A DNA stretch of 64,000 bases from Deltaproteobacteria bacterium (GTDB taxonomy: Bacteria; Desulfobacterota; Desulfobacteria; Desulfobacterales; SpSt-501): contig JACRCN010000045.1 in the NCBI GenBank assembly GCA_016219005.1, forward strand, positions 1 through 64,000, read 5' to 3'. The number at the start of each line of letters is the position of its first letter. Position 1 is the first letter of the stretch. Made by a program: the position numbers and the translations under genes. A model generated the notes under the pieces. It saw nothing but the letters and a program-made list of their open reading frames with translations, searched no databases and was not told the DNA's origin. Of this stretch, positions 17,875 through 26,261 are shown piece after piece.

Positions 17875-19455
17875 TTAGACACGATTTGAATCCCGTTTTC
17901 GCTTCGAGATAAACCATCCCCACCCCGCGCCCGCCAGCGCGATGGACAGGCAGAGAAACGCGAACACATCCCCGAAGCGCGTGTAGATCGTCCCGGTGTC
18001 CAGCATCGGCAGCGCCCGGGTGACGGCGGCCTCCTCCATCAGGGGCGTCGGATCGAGCAGACGCCCCACCGGATCGATGAACCCGCTGATTCCGGTATTG
18101 GCGGCCCGGGCCAGCGCCCGGCGGTTCTCCACCGCCCGCAGCACCACCAGCGAAAAGTGCTGGTAGGGCCCGGCGGTCGTTCCGTACCAGGCATCGTTGG
18201 TGATGTTGACCAGCAGAGCGGCGCCGTTTTTCGTCAACTGCCGCGACAGTTCCGGGAAAATGATCTCGTAGCAGATCTGGATGCCCAGCTTGCGGCCCTG
18301 CCAGTCCAGGGTCATGCCCTTCGCGCCGGCGGCGAAGTCGCCCACGTGCTCGACGATTTTCCCTAAAAACGGCAGATACTCCTTGAACGGGGTGTACTCT
18401 CCGTAGGGGACAAGGTGGGCCTTGTCGTATTTGCCGAGCACCTCGCCGCCGGGGCCGACCAAATAAGCGCTGTTGAAATAAGCGGCGGTCTTGCCCTTCA
18501 ATTCGAACGCCGGGGCCCCGATCAGGAAATAGGTGCCGGTTTCAACAACGCCCGCGAGCAGCATCCGGGTCGGCGGCACTTCTTTGAGGAAGTAGAACGG
18601 CGCCGCAGATTCCGGCCACACAATCAGGCCGGGCTGCTGCGACCGGGTGGACAGAGACAGCCGGATGTAGTTTTCGATGGTCGCGGCCTGAAAGGCCGGC
18701 TCCCATTTCTGGGATTGCTCGATGTTGCCCTGAACGACCGCAACCCGTGCCATCGGCGCCGCGGAAGCCAGCCGGTCGATCTCGCGGATGCGCAATTCCC
18801 CGTACGCCCATGTCAGTCCGACCAGCACCGCCGCCGCCGCAATGCCCCCAATGGCCAAGCGCCCGGTCACCGGCCGGCCTCGCCATGTTTTACGGCAGAC
18901 GACGAGCGTTGCCAGAAAGAGCGCGGCATTGGCCAAGGCGATCAGCCCGGAAACGCCGTACACTCCGACTATATCCGATATCTGGATCAGTTGCAATCGG
19001 GAGTACTGGGAGTAGCCGAGCAGCTCCCAGGGAAACCCGGTGAACAGGAACGAGCGCAGGTATTCAAACCCCACCCAGAAAACCGGAAAGAAGAGCAGAA
19101 CGCGCAGCGGCGTCCGGCCGACGAGGGCAAACCCATAGGTCATCGGCGCGATGAAAAGGAGGCTGAGGACGGCGGCGAAAATGAATAGAATCGACACGCT
19201 GAGAACGGCCGGCAGGTGACCGTAGATCACCATGGTCGGGACCAGCCAGTACAGAAGCGACAGGAAATGGGCAATCCCGAAGACAAGCCCCCGGCGAAAC
19301 GCCTCGTGCCGGCCGGTGTCATTGAGGGCCCAGAGCAACGGCACCAGGGCCAGCCACGCCAGCCGGTCCTGGGACATTTTCGGGAAAGCGGCCGTGAGCA
19401 GCAAGCCGCTCAACGCCAGAATCAGGATGGTCTTAATTTCGCTTTTCACCGTCAA
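17875..19455 (-). CDS. lnt: Apolipoprotein N-acyltransferase
   Basis: About 526 residues. The N-terminal half carries roughly six to seven membrane helices (ILALSGLLLTAAFP, FWVGFEYLRSFLFTGFPWELLGYSQ). The C-terminal half is a nitrilase domain with Glu in VWPESAAPF, Lys in YDKAHLVPYGEYTP and Cys in QICYEIIFPE, the Glu-Lys-Cys triad. Lnt adds the third acyl chain to lipoproteins in the inner membrane of Gram-negative bacteria. The start is uncertain: TTG at 19455 or GTG at 19449, neither with a strong ribosome site. It lies 43 bases upstream of prfB. Confidence 0.94.
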   Translation of the reverse strand: MTVKSEIKTILILALSGLLLTAAFPKMSQDRLAWLALVPLLWALNDTGRHEAFRRGLVFGIAHFLSLLYWLVPTMVIYGHLPAVLSVSILFIFAAVLSLLFIAPMTYGFALVGRTPLRVLLFFPVFWVGFEYLRSFLFTGFPWELLGYSQYSRLQLIQISDIVGVYGVSGLIALANAALFLATLVVCRKTWRGRPVTGRLAIGGIAAAAVLVGLTWAYGELRIREIDRLASAAPMARVAVVQGNIEQSQKWEPAFQAATIENYIRLSLSTRSQQPGLIVWPESAAPFYFLKEVPPTRMLLAGVVETGTYFLIGAPAFELKGKTAAYFNSAYLVGPGGEVLGKYDKAHLVPYGEYTPFKEYLPFLGKIVEHVGDFAAGAKGMTLDWQGRKLGIQICYEIIFPELSRQLTKNGAALLVNITNDAWYGTTAGPYQHFSLVVLRAVENRRALARAANTGISGFIDPVGRLLDPTPLMEEAAVTRALPMLDTGTIYTRFGDVFAFLCLSIALAGAGWGWFISKRKRDSNRV

Positions 19456-19599
19456 ATGCGGCTCACAAAAAAAACTCCGGCGCGGCGGAGTGGATTCTGA
19501 GGCACCGATCTCTTGGATTTAATTCTGATCCAAAGGGGTGAGCCTGTCAACAGGATTTCGGCTGCGGTGCAACCACCAGAAGTTGTGGCGGCAACGAGC

Positions 19600-19628
19600 T
19601 TGACACACAACAGGGATCAATTTATAAT
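19600..19628 (+). promoter_or_regulatory. Consensus sigma70 promoter
   Basis: TTGACA at 19600-19605 and TATAAT at 19623-19628 are exactly 17 bases apart, a perfect match to the housekeeping consensus. It lies 49 bases upstream of the small hypothetical gene at 19677. The flanking GCTTGACACACAA is shared with the promoter at 23779. Confidence 0.8.
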
Positions 19629-19676
19629 TGTTTCACCATGATGAATCGACGTCATCTTCAACCTGCGGGGTGATTC

Positions 19677-19997
19677 ATGGAGAATTTAAGACAAGTCCTC
19701 TTGGACCGATTGACCAAAAAAGGCGCCGACTCGGCGAGCTTGCCCGGCATCTTGAGATCCCTTGCCAAGATCCTGTCCGCCGACCCCGAGATCGACCCGG
19801 CCTCCGCCAACGAAAAGCTTTGCTACCTGGGCTGGCAAGAAGTTAAAGTGGACTATCACCTCCTGCAGCTCGCCCTGGCCTGTTTCGAGTCTGAGCATGG
19901 GGTCAACCCGGCTGCGTTTGCCGAAAACGACCGCCGCCGGCAAGCCTTGCGGCTCCGGGAAGCGACAACGACACCGGTCGCTCCCGGCGAAGCCTAA
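19677..19997 (+). CDS. Small hypothetical protein
   Basis: 106 residues, not recognised. It has no signal peptide or membrane segment and looks mainly helical (MENLRQVLLDRL, LPGILRSLAKIL, YHLLQLALACFESEHG), with a short basic stretch and a Thr/Pro tail. The strong promoter at 19600-19628 and the sensible start (no competing frames) support expression. The pattern DPEIDPASANEKLCYLGW suggests a small regulatory or adaptor protein, but this is only a guess. Confidence 0.65.
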   Translation: MENLRQVLLDRLTKKGADSASLPGILRSLAKILSADPEIDPASANEKLCYLGWQEVKVDYHLLQLALACFESEHGVNPAAFAENDRRRQALRLREATTTPVAPGEA

Positions 19998-20276
19998 CGC
20001 GGAAGCCATCATTTTGTCCAGCCGGCCTGACCGCGCCTTCCTGCTGCAAAGCACCCTAATTTCTCTGCGCGGCGTCGCTGCGCGTGTGCTGTCGCATGCG
20101 TGCTGCTGACACTGCCTATCAGAGATCATCGCACGCTTGGATCTCGCCGAAATACAAGATAAATCCCAACCAGTGTGTTTTCGCAGCCGGCAAGGCCGCG
20201 ACTGCGATGCTGCCGTGCACGGTTGCCTTGCGGACGCCGTGGCTGACCATCATGAATCCATCGAGGAGAGACAGCG

Positions 20277-20654
20277 ATGCCGAAAGCCATCACCATCAAA
20301 ATCGGGAAAGTCATATTGAGAGGCGAATTCAACGATACGGCCGCCGGCCGAGCCATGGGAGAGGCCTTGCCCATCGAATGCCAGTGGTCGCGCTGGGGCG
20401 AGGAGTATTACGGAACGACCCGCCCTGCGTTTCCCAGCTACCCCGGCACGGCCACCGATCTCATGGAAGTGGGGGATCTGGCTTATCATACGCAAAACGG
20501 GTGGTTTTGCCTGTTTTTCGGCCCAACCCCGGCCAGTCGCGGCAGGGAACCCAGGGCGGCGGTGCCCGTGCAAAAAGTCGGCAGAGTGGCGGGCGATTGG
20601 ACGACAGTCAAGGCCCTCGGGGAGTCGGTGAAGGCTCTGATCGAAGCCGCGTAA
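20277..20654 (+). CDS. Cyclophilin-like fold protein
   Basis: 125 residues. The layout (KAITIKIGKVILRGEF, NDTAAGRAMGEALPIE, WGEEYYG, VGDLAYHTQNGWFCLFFGPTP) matches the TM1367-type cyclophilin-like proteins. These have the beta-barrel of cyclophilins, but prolyl isomerase activity is not established for them. GGAGAG precedes the ATG. A single-gene unit is likely; it is 279 bases from the previous gene. Confidence 0.8.
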   Translation: MPKAITIKIGKVILRGEFNDTAAGRAMGEALPIECQWSRWGEEYYGTTRPAFPSYPGTATDLMEVGDLAYHTQNGWFCLFFGPTPASRGREPRAAVPVQKVGRVAGDWTTVKALGESVKALIEAA

Positions 20655-20723
20655 CCGTCAGCGTCGCCCCCATCCGGTAATATTTTGAAATTGCTTAACT
20701 TTGGCTTCCGGCGCCAACCAGAA

Positions 20724-20756
20724 GGCCAGCCGTCTTTCACCGTGAGGCGGCTGGCC
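20724..20756. other. Stem-loop between genes
   Basis: GGCCAGCCG at 20724-20732 and CGGCTGGCC at 20748-20756 pair perfectly over 9 bp with a 15-base loop. No T-run follows on either strand, so it is a weak terminator candidate for the cyclophilin-like gene at best. Confidence 0.35.
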
Positions 20757-20861
20757 AGGTGATCAGCCACACCAACTCCCTGCAAGAACTTCTGTAAACC
20801 TTTCCGGATTACCCCCCGTCTAACATGGTCAAACAGAACCGAATCGGTTCGGGAGGAGACC

Positions 20862-21227
20862 ATGAAAGCAAAAGCGTTTAAACTGGTTCTCGCGGCCGTA
20901 TTATTGCTCCTGGTCGGAAGCGGCGCCGCGTTCGCCGACGGATCGAAGCGCCATTACCAGCCGGGTTACAGTGGGTACTACAACCAGAAAGGCGCAGACT
21001 ATTACCGCGGTGGCGGTCGCTACTATCACAGGCCGCACGACTACCGGCATTCAAACTATTATCGTTACCATCACGGGGGACCGCCGGTCCGGAGTTACTA
21101 CTATTACAACTACTATGGTCCCGGATACGGCAATTGCAGCCCCGGGTACAGGGGCAACGGTTCCTACTTTTCGGGCTCTTACTATGCGCCTGGATTCGGT
21201 TTCAGCTTTGGAGCGACGGGCAGATAG
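20862..21227 (+). CDS. Exported Tyr/Gly/His-rich low-complexity protein
   Basis: 121 residues. A signal peptide (about 1-25, ending SGAAFA) is followed by about 95 residues dominated by Tyr, Gly, His, Arg and Ser, with runs such as YYRGGGRYYHRPHDYRHSNY. It has no Cys pair of note and no known domain. Such sequences resemble surface or matrix proteins that self-associate or bind metal, but the function here is unknown. GGAGGAG gives a strong ribosome site. It directly precedes the ECF sigma gene, so it may be a target or member of that regulon. Confidence 0.72.
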   Translation: MKAKAFKLVLAAVLLLLVGSGAAFADGSKRHYQPGYSGYYNQKGADYYRGGGRYYHRPHDYRHSNYYRYHHGGPPVRSYYYYNYYGPGYGNCSPGYRGNGSYFSGSYYAPGFGFSFGATGR

Positions 21228-21322
21228 TGATATAGTCTGGTGGTGTGAAGCCCAGCGATCGCTATCAATTGAGGTCTGTTGCCTCTCCTCCGACAGGAGG
21301 CCTGGAGGAGACTGGTGGTCAT

Positions 21323-22000
21323 GTGAGTGCAGACAAGCTGAATCCGGACGACCCCAACGCCCGCAGAGACCTCCCGGTTGCGCCAGCGCGGGAGGCCTCT
21401 GCCACCGCCCCGGGAGATGACGAACTGGTGCGGCGTGCCCGCAACGACGACCCTCGGGCCATCGCACAACTGGTGGACCGCTACCAGAAAAAGGTCTACG
21501 GCATCGCCTACCAGTTCTGCGGGTTCGACAAATCAGAGGCCCAGGACATGGCGCAGGAAGCCCTGCTGCAGATTTTTCGAAACCTCAAGCGCTTCGAGGG
21601 CCGGTCCCAGTTCTCCACCTGGCTGTATCGGGTGGCCGTCAACGCCTGTCTGGACTCGCGCCGGCGCCGACGGCGCTGGTCGCATATCCTTTTCCCCTGG
21701 CGGGCCGAACGGCAGGAGGGCGGCAGCACCGGCACGGTGATCGATAACATCCCGGCCCCGGAAGAGGACGGGGACCCGCTTTCGAACGTCAGCGCCGGAG
21801 AGCTCAAGCGGGACGTGATGGCCGCACTCGATACGCTGTCGGCCAAACAGCACATCGTTTTCCAGCTCAAAGTGTTTCAGGACTTGAGTATACCGGAAAT
21901 CGCCGAGGTGACGGGCATGGCCGAAGGCACGGTCAAAACCCATCTCTTCCGAGCCACCCAGGCTGTCCGCGCGCAACTGCGCCGCTGGGTCGCTCCGTAA
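21323..22000 (+). CDS. ECF-type RNA polymerase sigma factor (RpoE-like)
   Basis: About 225 residues from the GTG at 21323, with GGAGG at 21304-21308; the frame also allows a GTG at 21245. Region 2 is clear: LVDRYQKKVYGIAYQFCG, AQDMAQEALLQIFRNLKRFEGRSQFSTWLYRVAVNACLD (split motif). Region 4 follows (VFQLKVFQDLSIPEIAEVTGMAEGTVKTHLFRA). A basic linker and an acidic insert lie between. It would direct transcription of an envelope or stress regulon when released by the anti-sigma factor encoded next. Confidence 0.9.
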   Translation: MSADKLNPDDPNARRDLPVAPAREASATAPGDDELVRRARNDDPRAIAQLVDRYQKKVYGIAYQFCGFDKSEAQDMAQEALLQIFRNLKRFEGRSQFSTWLYRVAVNACLDSRRRRRRWSHILFPWRAERQEGGSTGTVIDNIPAPEEDGDPLSNVSAGELKRDVMAALDTLSAKQHIVFQLKVFQDLSIPEIAEVTGMAEGTVKTHLFRATQAVRAQLRRWVAP

Positions 22001-22019
22001 GCAAGACAGGAGGATGCTC

Positions 22020-22586
22020 ATGCAGGCATGTCGCAACCATAATGAAACCTTGATGCTGGACGTCCTGGACGAATTGACGGACCCTCGAGTGCGCCGTGAC
22101 TGGGAGGGCCACCTCGCGTCCTGTACCGGCTGCCGAACGGAAAAGGAGCGGATGCTGCATCTGCTGGTGCAGGTACGGGCGTCCGGAAGCCCTCCGGAGT
22201 TGTCCGACGCCGAGGCACGGCGCATGGCCGGCGCGGTCAGCCGGGAGTTCCGCAACCGGCCCGGCCGGGTATCCGGGTCCGGCTGGTCGTTCAGGCTCGT
22301 CCCGGCACTCGCCGCGGCCTGCGTATTGGTCATCACGGTGATGGCGGGTTATTGGTTGCAGGACTCCTTCTTCGGGGCCGGGAGGGTTGGCGACCTCGCC
22401 TCGGAGCCACAGCTGGAGCCGCCGGATCTGGATGTGGTCAAACACCTTGACCTTTTGCGGGATATGGATACGATAGAAAAACTGATTCAAATCGTCGACA
22501 TCCCCGACAACGGCCTGGTCCCGGGCGAACCGAACCCGGAGACCCAGGGCACTCAGCCGGATGGAAACAGCCATGTGGTTGCATGA
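22020..22586 (+). CDS. Zinc-binding anti-sigma factor, single-pass membrane protein
   Basis: 188 residues from the ATG at 22020. CAGGAGG at 22007-22013 is correctly spaced for it and overlaps too closely with the ATG at 22014. The N-terminal zinc anti-sigma motif is HLASCTGC (His31, Cys35, Cys38). One membrane helix (LVPALAAACVLVITVMAG) lies near residues 97-115, and a C-terminal periplasmic part is acidic. It should hold the upstream ECF sigma factor at the membrane. The 19-base spacing indicates an operon. Confidence 0.85.
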   Translation: MQACRNHNETLMLDVLDELTDPRVRRDWEGHLASCTGCRTEKERMLHLLVQVRASGSPPELSDAEARRMAGAVSREFRNRPGRVSGSGWSFRLVPALAAACVLVITVMAGYWLQDSFFGAGRVGDLASEPQLEPPDLDVVKHLDLLRDMDTIEKLIQIVDIPDNGLVPGEPNPETQGTQPDGNSHVVA

Positions 22587-23055
22587 CAAGGGTTCCCGAC
22601 AACCGTGGCGGCGGGCCGCCGTGCTGATGCTCGCGGGCGCCCTCCTTTACGCCCTCGGCACACCGGCAGCGGGCTCCTCCCCCAAACCCTGGCCGAACAT
22701 TCCCCCGGGCGTTTCTCCCAGCGCCCCGGTCTACGGGGCCGCACCATACTTCGCCAAGGACAAAGGTCAGCAGCCTCCGGGATTTCAAAACCTTCCGCCG
22801 GAGGAAAAGGGCCGCATGCAGCGCCAATACCGGGAATGGCAAACCCTGCCGCCCGATCAGAAGGATACCATGCGCCGGCGGATGGACGACTGGAACCGCA
22901 TGCCGCAGCAGAATCGGGATCTCTATCAGCAGCGCTACCAGCAGTATCAACGACTTTCGCCCGAGGAGCGCCGGCAACTCGAAAACAACCTCCAACGCTG
23001 GGACCGCCTCTCGCCCCAGGAGCGCGACTCGATCCGGAAGCGCTTCAACAAGTAA
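22561..23055 (+). CDS. Exported DUF3106 domain protein
   Basis: 164 residues, overlapping the anti-sigma gene by 26 bases; an ATG at 22573 is an alternative start. The N-terminus has a signal-like stretch (AAVLMLAGALLYALG). The mature part is Gln-, Arg- and Pro-rich with repeated units of the DUF3106 type: LPPEEKGRMQRQYREWQ, LPPDQKDTMRRRMDDWNRM, LSPEERRQLENNLQRWDRL and LSPQERDSIRKRF. Such helical repeats resemble the periplasmic stress sensors of the CpxP/Spy/CnrX group, so a sensory partner role in this ECF system is possible. Confidence 0.8.
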   Translation: METAMWLHDKGSRQPWRRAAVLMLAGALLYALGTPAAGSSPKPWPNIPPGVSPSAPVYGAAPYFAKDKGQQPPGFQNLPPEEKGRMQRQYREWQTLPPDQKDTMRRRMDDWNRMPQQNRDLYQQRYQQYQRLSPEERRQLENNLQRWDRLSPQERDSIRKRFNK

Positions 23056-23170
23056 CGATGACTTCGTAAGAAGCCCGACACCGGCGTGGCGACTCATCTG
23101 GCAGGCGTTGCGGTGCGCCAACGGGCACCCGTGAAGCAGGGCCCGAAGAATTAAACGCCCGCACGACCCG

Positions 23171-23204
23171 ACGGCCGCTCCTCGAGGAGCGGCCGTTTTT
23201 TTTT
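23171..23204 (+). terminator. Rho-independent terminator of the ECF operon
   Basis: ACGGCCGCTCC and GGAGCGGCCGT form a perfect palindromic stem around TCGA and run into nine T. It is 115 bases after the DUF3106 stop. Confidence 0.88.
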
Positions 23205-24100
23205 GGCCCGCACGACAGCGCGCCGCCCGATGGTCCCCTCCCGGGGGAATCGTTCGGGTCAGAAGTATTTTTAATAGAAGTAAAAATGAAAGTCATTTAA
23301 TGCGTCCGAGAAAATGGAGAGAAAGAAGAGAAGAAAACCAGAAGCAGTGCAAAGAAGAAATATCATTGGAGAGAAGCTGCCGGCCGATAGTAAAATTTCC
23401 GGCGCCCGCGTTTTGTCTATCGATGAGATCCTTACGATCCAACCGCTCCTTATGATACCGCGTTCCCCGTGGGCGCGAACCAGCGCCGGAACGACCGGGA
23501 ATGTGCGCTGCGATGAACTAGCAACCATAAAATTAACAGACTTCAGTCAAATCGTTCCCACCCATATCCATTCCCGTTCCACTGCCGCTATTGCTGCTTT
23601 TTCAAAACTGGGAAGATAATTTCACAGCCATGGCGAGCGCTTGAGCCAATCAGTTGAAATATAGCTGAAATGACGAAGAAAAATTCCCGCAGGGATCCTC
23701 AAATGAGGGCCTTCCATTGATTGGCGGCAGGGATAGGTGTGCGGTTTCGGAATACTAAATATAGTATGATATTAATGCTTGACACACAATATCCACTTGG
23801 CTATAATTCCCACAATATTGAAAAGTAAGGATAACTATCCGACTTTCAGGTTAAAATTGTGGTTTTAGGGATAGGCGTGTCGACCGCCACAATGTCGGCC
23901 CGCAGGGTGAGCGTAACTGGAATTTCAAGACCTCCGATACCGGTGGTGATTGCCAGGAAGAACCATATCGATAAATAAGCAATCGTTAACTTATATATTT
24001 GAACGAAGTGACCGGTGCAACGTCTCGAAGATGAAAATACAGGTGCCGGCGAATCCCTGCGCTGTTCATGTCGCAAGAGGGTGCGGAGAGGAGGTTTGAA
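23205..24100. other. Non-coding, AT-richer stretch with one strong promoter
   Basis: Nearly 900 bases without a convincing gene. Open frames at 23314-23619 (+) and 23846-24076 (-) look like chance frames: no ribosome site, no recognisable domain. Composition is lower in G+C than the surroundings, particularly 23590-24030. The only clear element is the consensus promoter at 23779-23807. The last ~290 bases would be the leader of the ATP-grasp gene. Confidence 0.5.
23779..23807 (+). promoter_or_regulatory. Consensus sigma70 promoter
   Basis: TTGACA at 23779-23784, a 17-base spacer and TATAAT at 23802-23807 match the housekeeping consensus perfectly. It reads toward the ATP-grasp gene, giving a leader of about 290 bases, long enough for an attenuator or a separate small RNA. 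It shares GCTTGACACACAA with the promoter at 19600. Confidence 0.75.
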
Positions 24101-25153
24101 GTGCCCGTCAACTTTCCTTCGGCGGAAATGAACGTCCTGCTACTCTACGATTTGAACCCGCACTGGACGTCCAGCGAAAAAGAAGAAGTAGCCGAGGCGC
24201 ATTCCCGACTTACGGACGCTCTTGCCTCGGCCGGGTATTGCATCGACCTGCTCCCGGTGGTCGATCAGCATTTCCCGCAACGGCTCGGCTCGTACGATTC
24301 CAAGGAATGCGTTCTCTTCAACTGGTGCGACGGTATTCCCGGACTTCACCAGAGCGAGTGGATGGTCGTGCGGCAGCTCGAGCAGATGGGCTTTGTATTC
24401 ACCGGCTCCGGTTCGGCCACCCTGTCGCTCAGCTACGACAAATATCGTGTCAAGGAGGCCCTGGACCGGGGCGGAGTCACCACGCCCCGCTGGCGCCTTT
24501 ATAAAACCTCACAGGAAAACGGCTGGCACGAGTTCCCGGCCATCGTCAAGCCCGCCTTCGGACACTGCAGCGAATGGCTCACCTCCGAGTCGGTGGCCAT
24601 GAACGAAAAAGAACTGCACGATCGAATTTCATACCTGGTCGACAAGGTGGGCTTGCCGGCGCTGGTCGAGGACTTCATCGACGGCCGTGAATTCCACGTG
24701 TCCCTGTGGGGCAACGGCCGCGTGGAGATGCTTCCCCCTGCGGAGATGGACTTCTCCGCGTTCAGCGACGTGCACGACCGATTGTGCACCTACGACGCCA
24801 AGTTCATCCCCGCATCCGTGCACTACCAGAACATCCGCACGGTGCTGCCTTCCACCCTGGAAGAGGCCGAACTCGACGAACTCGAACGCGTCAGCATGGC
24901 CGCCTACAAGGCCATCGGCTGCCGGGATTACGGCCGCATCGACCTGCGACTGCGGGATGGGGTTTTTTACGTGCTCGACATCAACCCCAACCCCGACATC
25001 AGCGAAGATGCCAGCATGGCTAGCGCCGCCGAACACGCCGGTTATTCGCACGGAGACATGGCGGGCTATCTCATCAAGCTGGCCGCCAAGCGCCACCCGG
25101 TTTTCGGCCGGAAGACGGTGCAGCACCCCGTTGAACCCCGCGCCGTGAACTGA
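24101..25153 (+). CDS. ATP-grasp ligase (D-Ala-D-Ala ligase-like)
   Basis: 350 residues from the GTG at 24101, which has GAGAGGAGG at 24086-24094; an ATG at 24068 lacks a ribosome site. The first third resembles a pre-ATP-grasp domain (MNVLLLYDLN, FNWCDGIPGLHQSEWMV). The ATP-grasp core follows: GSATLSLSYDKYRVKEAL, PAIVKPAFGHCSEW, VEDFIDGREFHVSLWG, and C-terminal Mg2+ ligands in CRDYGRIDLRLRDG and LDINPNPDIS. This is the D-Ala-D-Ala ligase layout, but the sequence lacks the Ddl N-terminal signature and no murein gene adjoins. The likely reaction is ATP-dependent amide bond formation with an unknown amino acid or peptide. Confidence 0.85.
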   Translation: MPVNFPSAEMNVLLLYDLNPHWTSSEKEEVAEAHSRLTDALASAGYCIDLLPVVDQHFPQRLGSYDSKECVLFNWCDGIPGLHQSEWMVVRQLEQMGFVFTGSGSATLSLSYDKYRVKEALDRGGVTTPRWRLYKTSQENGWHEFPAIVKPAFGHCSEWLTSESVAMNEKELHDRISYLVDKVGLPALVEDFIDGREFHVSLWGNGRVEMLPPAEMDFSAFSDVHDRLCTYDAKFIPASVHYQNIRTVLPSTLEEAELDELERVSMAAYKAIGCRDYGRIDLRLRDGVFYVLDINPNPDISEDASMASAAEHAGYSHGDMAGYLIKLAAKRHPVFGRKTVQHPVEPRAVN

Positions 25154-25255
25154 TCCTGGCCCGTCCAACCGGTTTACCCACTCCCGCACCTCGGCCGCGT
25201 CAAGCTTTTCATCGGCCGGTCTGCAGCCGCCGATCGTGCGCCACGCTTCAGGGCC

Positions 25256-26257
25256 TCAATCGGATGCCCATGGAAACGGCGAGCTGAATTTCGGCCGGCC
25301 ATCCGCATCGAAGAGCCCCCAGTGCGGGCCGACGCTTTCGGCCGCGGATTTCCAGGGTTCGTCGAACATCTCGAACAGAAACAAGCTGACGCCGTTTGAC
25401 TTCGCGTAACGGCTCAGGCCACGGAGGTAGTGAACTTGGTTTTCGCCGCCGGGGACGGCCGCGCCATTGGCCGGACCGGCGCTCGGCCAGCCCGTTTCAC
25501 CCACCATCAGCCGTTTGCCGGTGTGCGCGTAGAGCCGGCTCACGTGCTGCAGCGCCCCTGGAAACACCGTGCCGACGGCATCCGTGACCGCGACTCGGTC
25601 AAAGAACGGGTAGATGTTCACCATGACGACATCGCAGTGTTCGGCCACCCGCCGGCCCTGGGTCTCATAGTGTTTCACGGCGGCCAACATCGACATGGCA
25701 GTGGTCACCCTGACCCGGCCCCGGGCCGGGCCGTTCAACCTTTGGCGGACGTAGTCCAAGTCCCCGATCAGCTGCTCGATCGATACCGGTTGGCGGCAGG
25801 CTTCGGGCTCCCCGGCCAGGCATTCGTTGCCGACGACGATGCCCTCAACCGTGTCAAAGGAGTTCGCCAGCCGGATGGCCTCGTCCATTTGGGCCCGGGT
25901 GCTGTGGGAGTTGGCCCCGTCGTCGTGGTTCAGCGCGCAGACATAGACGCCTAAAAAAAACCTGAGGCGCGGGAAGCGGCGCTGGCCGAGCGGGACGATC
26001 TGGTTCAGGCCATTGTCCAGGCCGAAGGTTCGCACGTGCAGGAATCCCGCCGCGGAAATGGCGCCGAGATCCGCCACGATTTGCGCAGCCGGCAAATGGG
26101 GGGTGAGATCCGGGCTCTGCCCCGCGCGGTGAAACGGGCCGTAGTTCACTCCGATGAAAGCGGACTCCAGACTGAGCGCCGTCGCGGTAACCGGCAGGCA
26201 GGCCAGAGCCGCCCAGCAGGCGAGCACCCGGCTGAATTGTCTCGGATGCGTTGTCAT
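25256..26257 (-). CDS. Exported GH17-like glycoside hydrolase
   Basis: 333 residues from the ATG at 26257, with a signal peptide ending near ATALS. The barrel begins FIGVNYGPFHRAG. Two catalytic acids of family GH17 can be placed: Glu in IVVGNECLAG (acid/base) and Glu in MVGETGWPSAGP (nucleophile). GVNYG, VGNE and ETGWPS are the usual GH17 landmarks, so it probably acts on beta-1,3 (or beta-1,2) glucans outside the cytoplasm, possibly as a transglycosylase. It starts four bases after the DUF192 gene and is translated with it. Confidence 0.85.
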   Translation of the reverse strand: MTTHPRQFSRVLACWAALACLPVTATALSLESAFIGVNYGPFHRAGQSPDLTPHLPAAQIVADLGAISAAGFLHVRTFGLDNGLNQIVPLGQRRFPRLRFFLGVYVCALNHDDGANSHSTRAQMDEAIRLANSFDTVEGIVVGNECLAGEPEACRQPVSIEQLIGDLDYVRQRLNGPARGRVRVTTAMSMLAAVKHYETQGRRVAEHCDVVMVNIYPFFDRVAVTDAVGTVFPGALQHVSRLYAHTGKRLMVGETGWPSAGPANGAAVPGGENQVHYLRGLSRYAKSNGVSLFLFEMFDEPWKSAAESVGPHWGLFDADGRPKFSSPFPWASD

Positions 26258-26261
26258 GCGA

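Noticed and set aside
23314-23619. 101-residue frame on the plus strand
   Set aside because: No ribosome site, no domain, low-quality composition and competing frames on the other strand.
23846-24076. 76-residue minus-strand frame
   Set aside because: No ribosome site or recognisable motif; overlaps the leader of the ATP-grasp gene.
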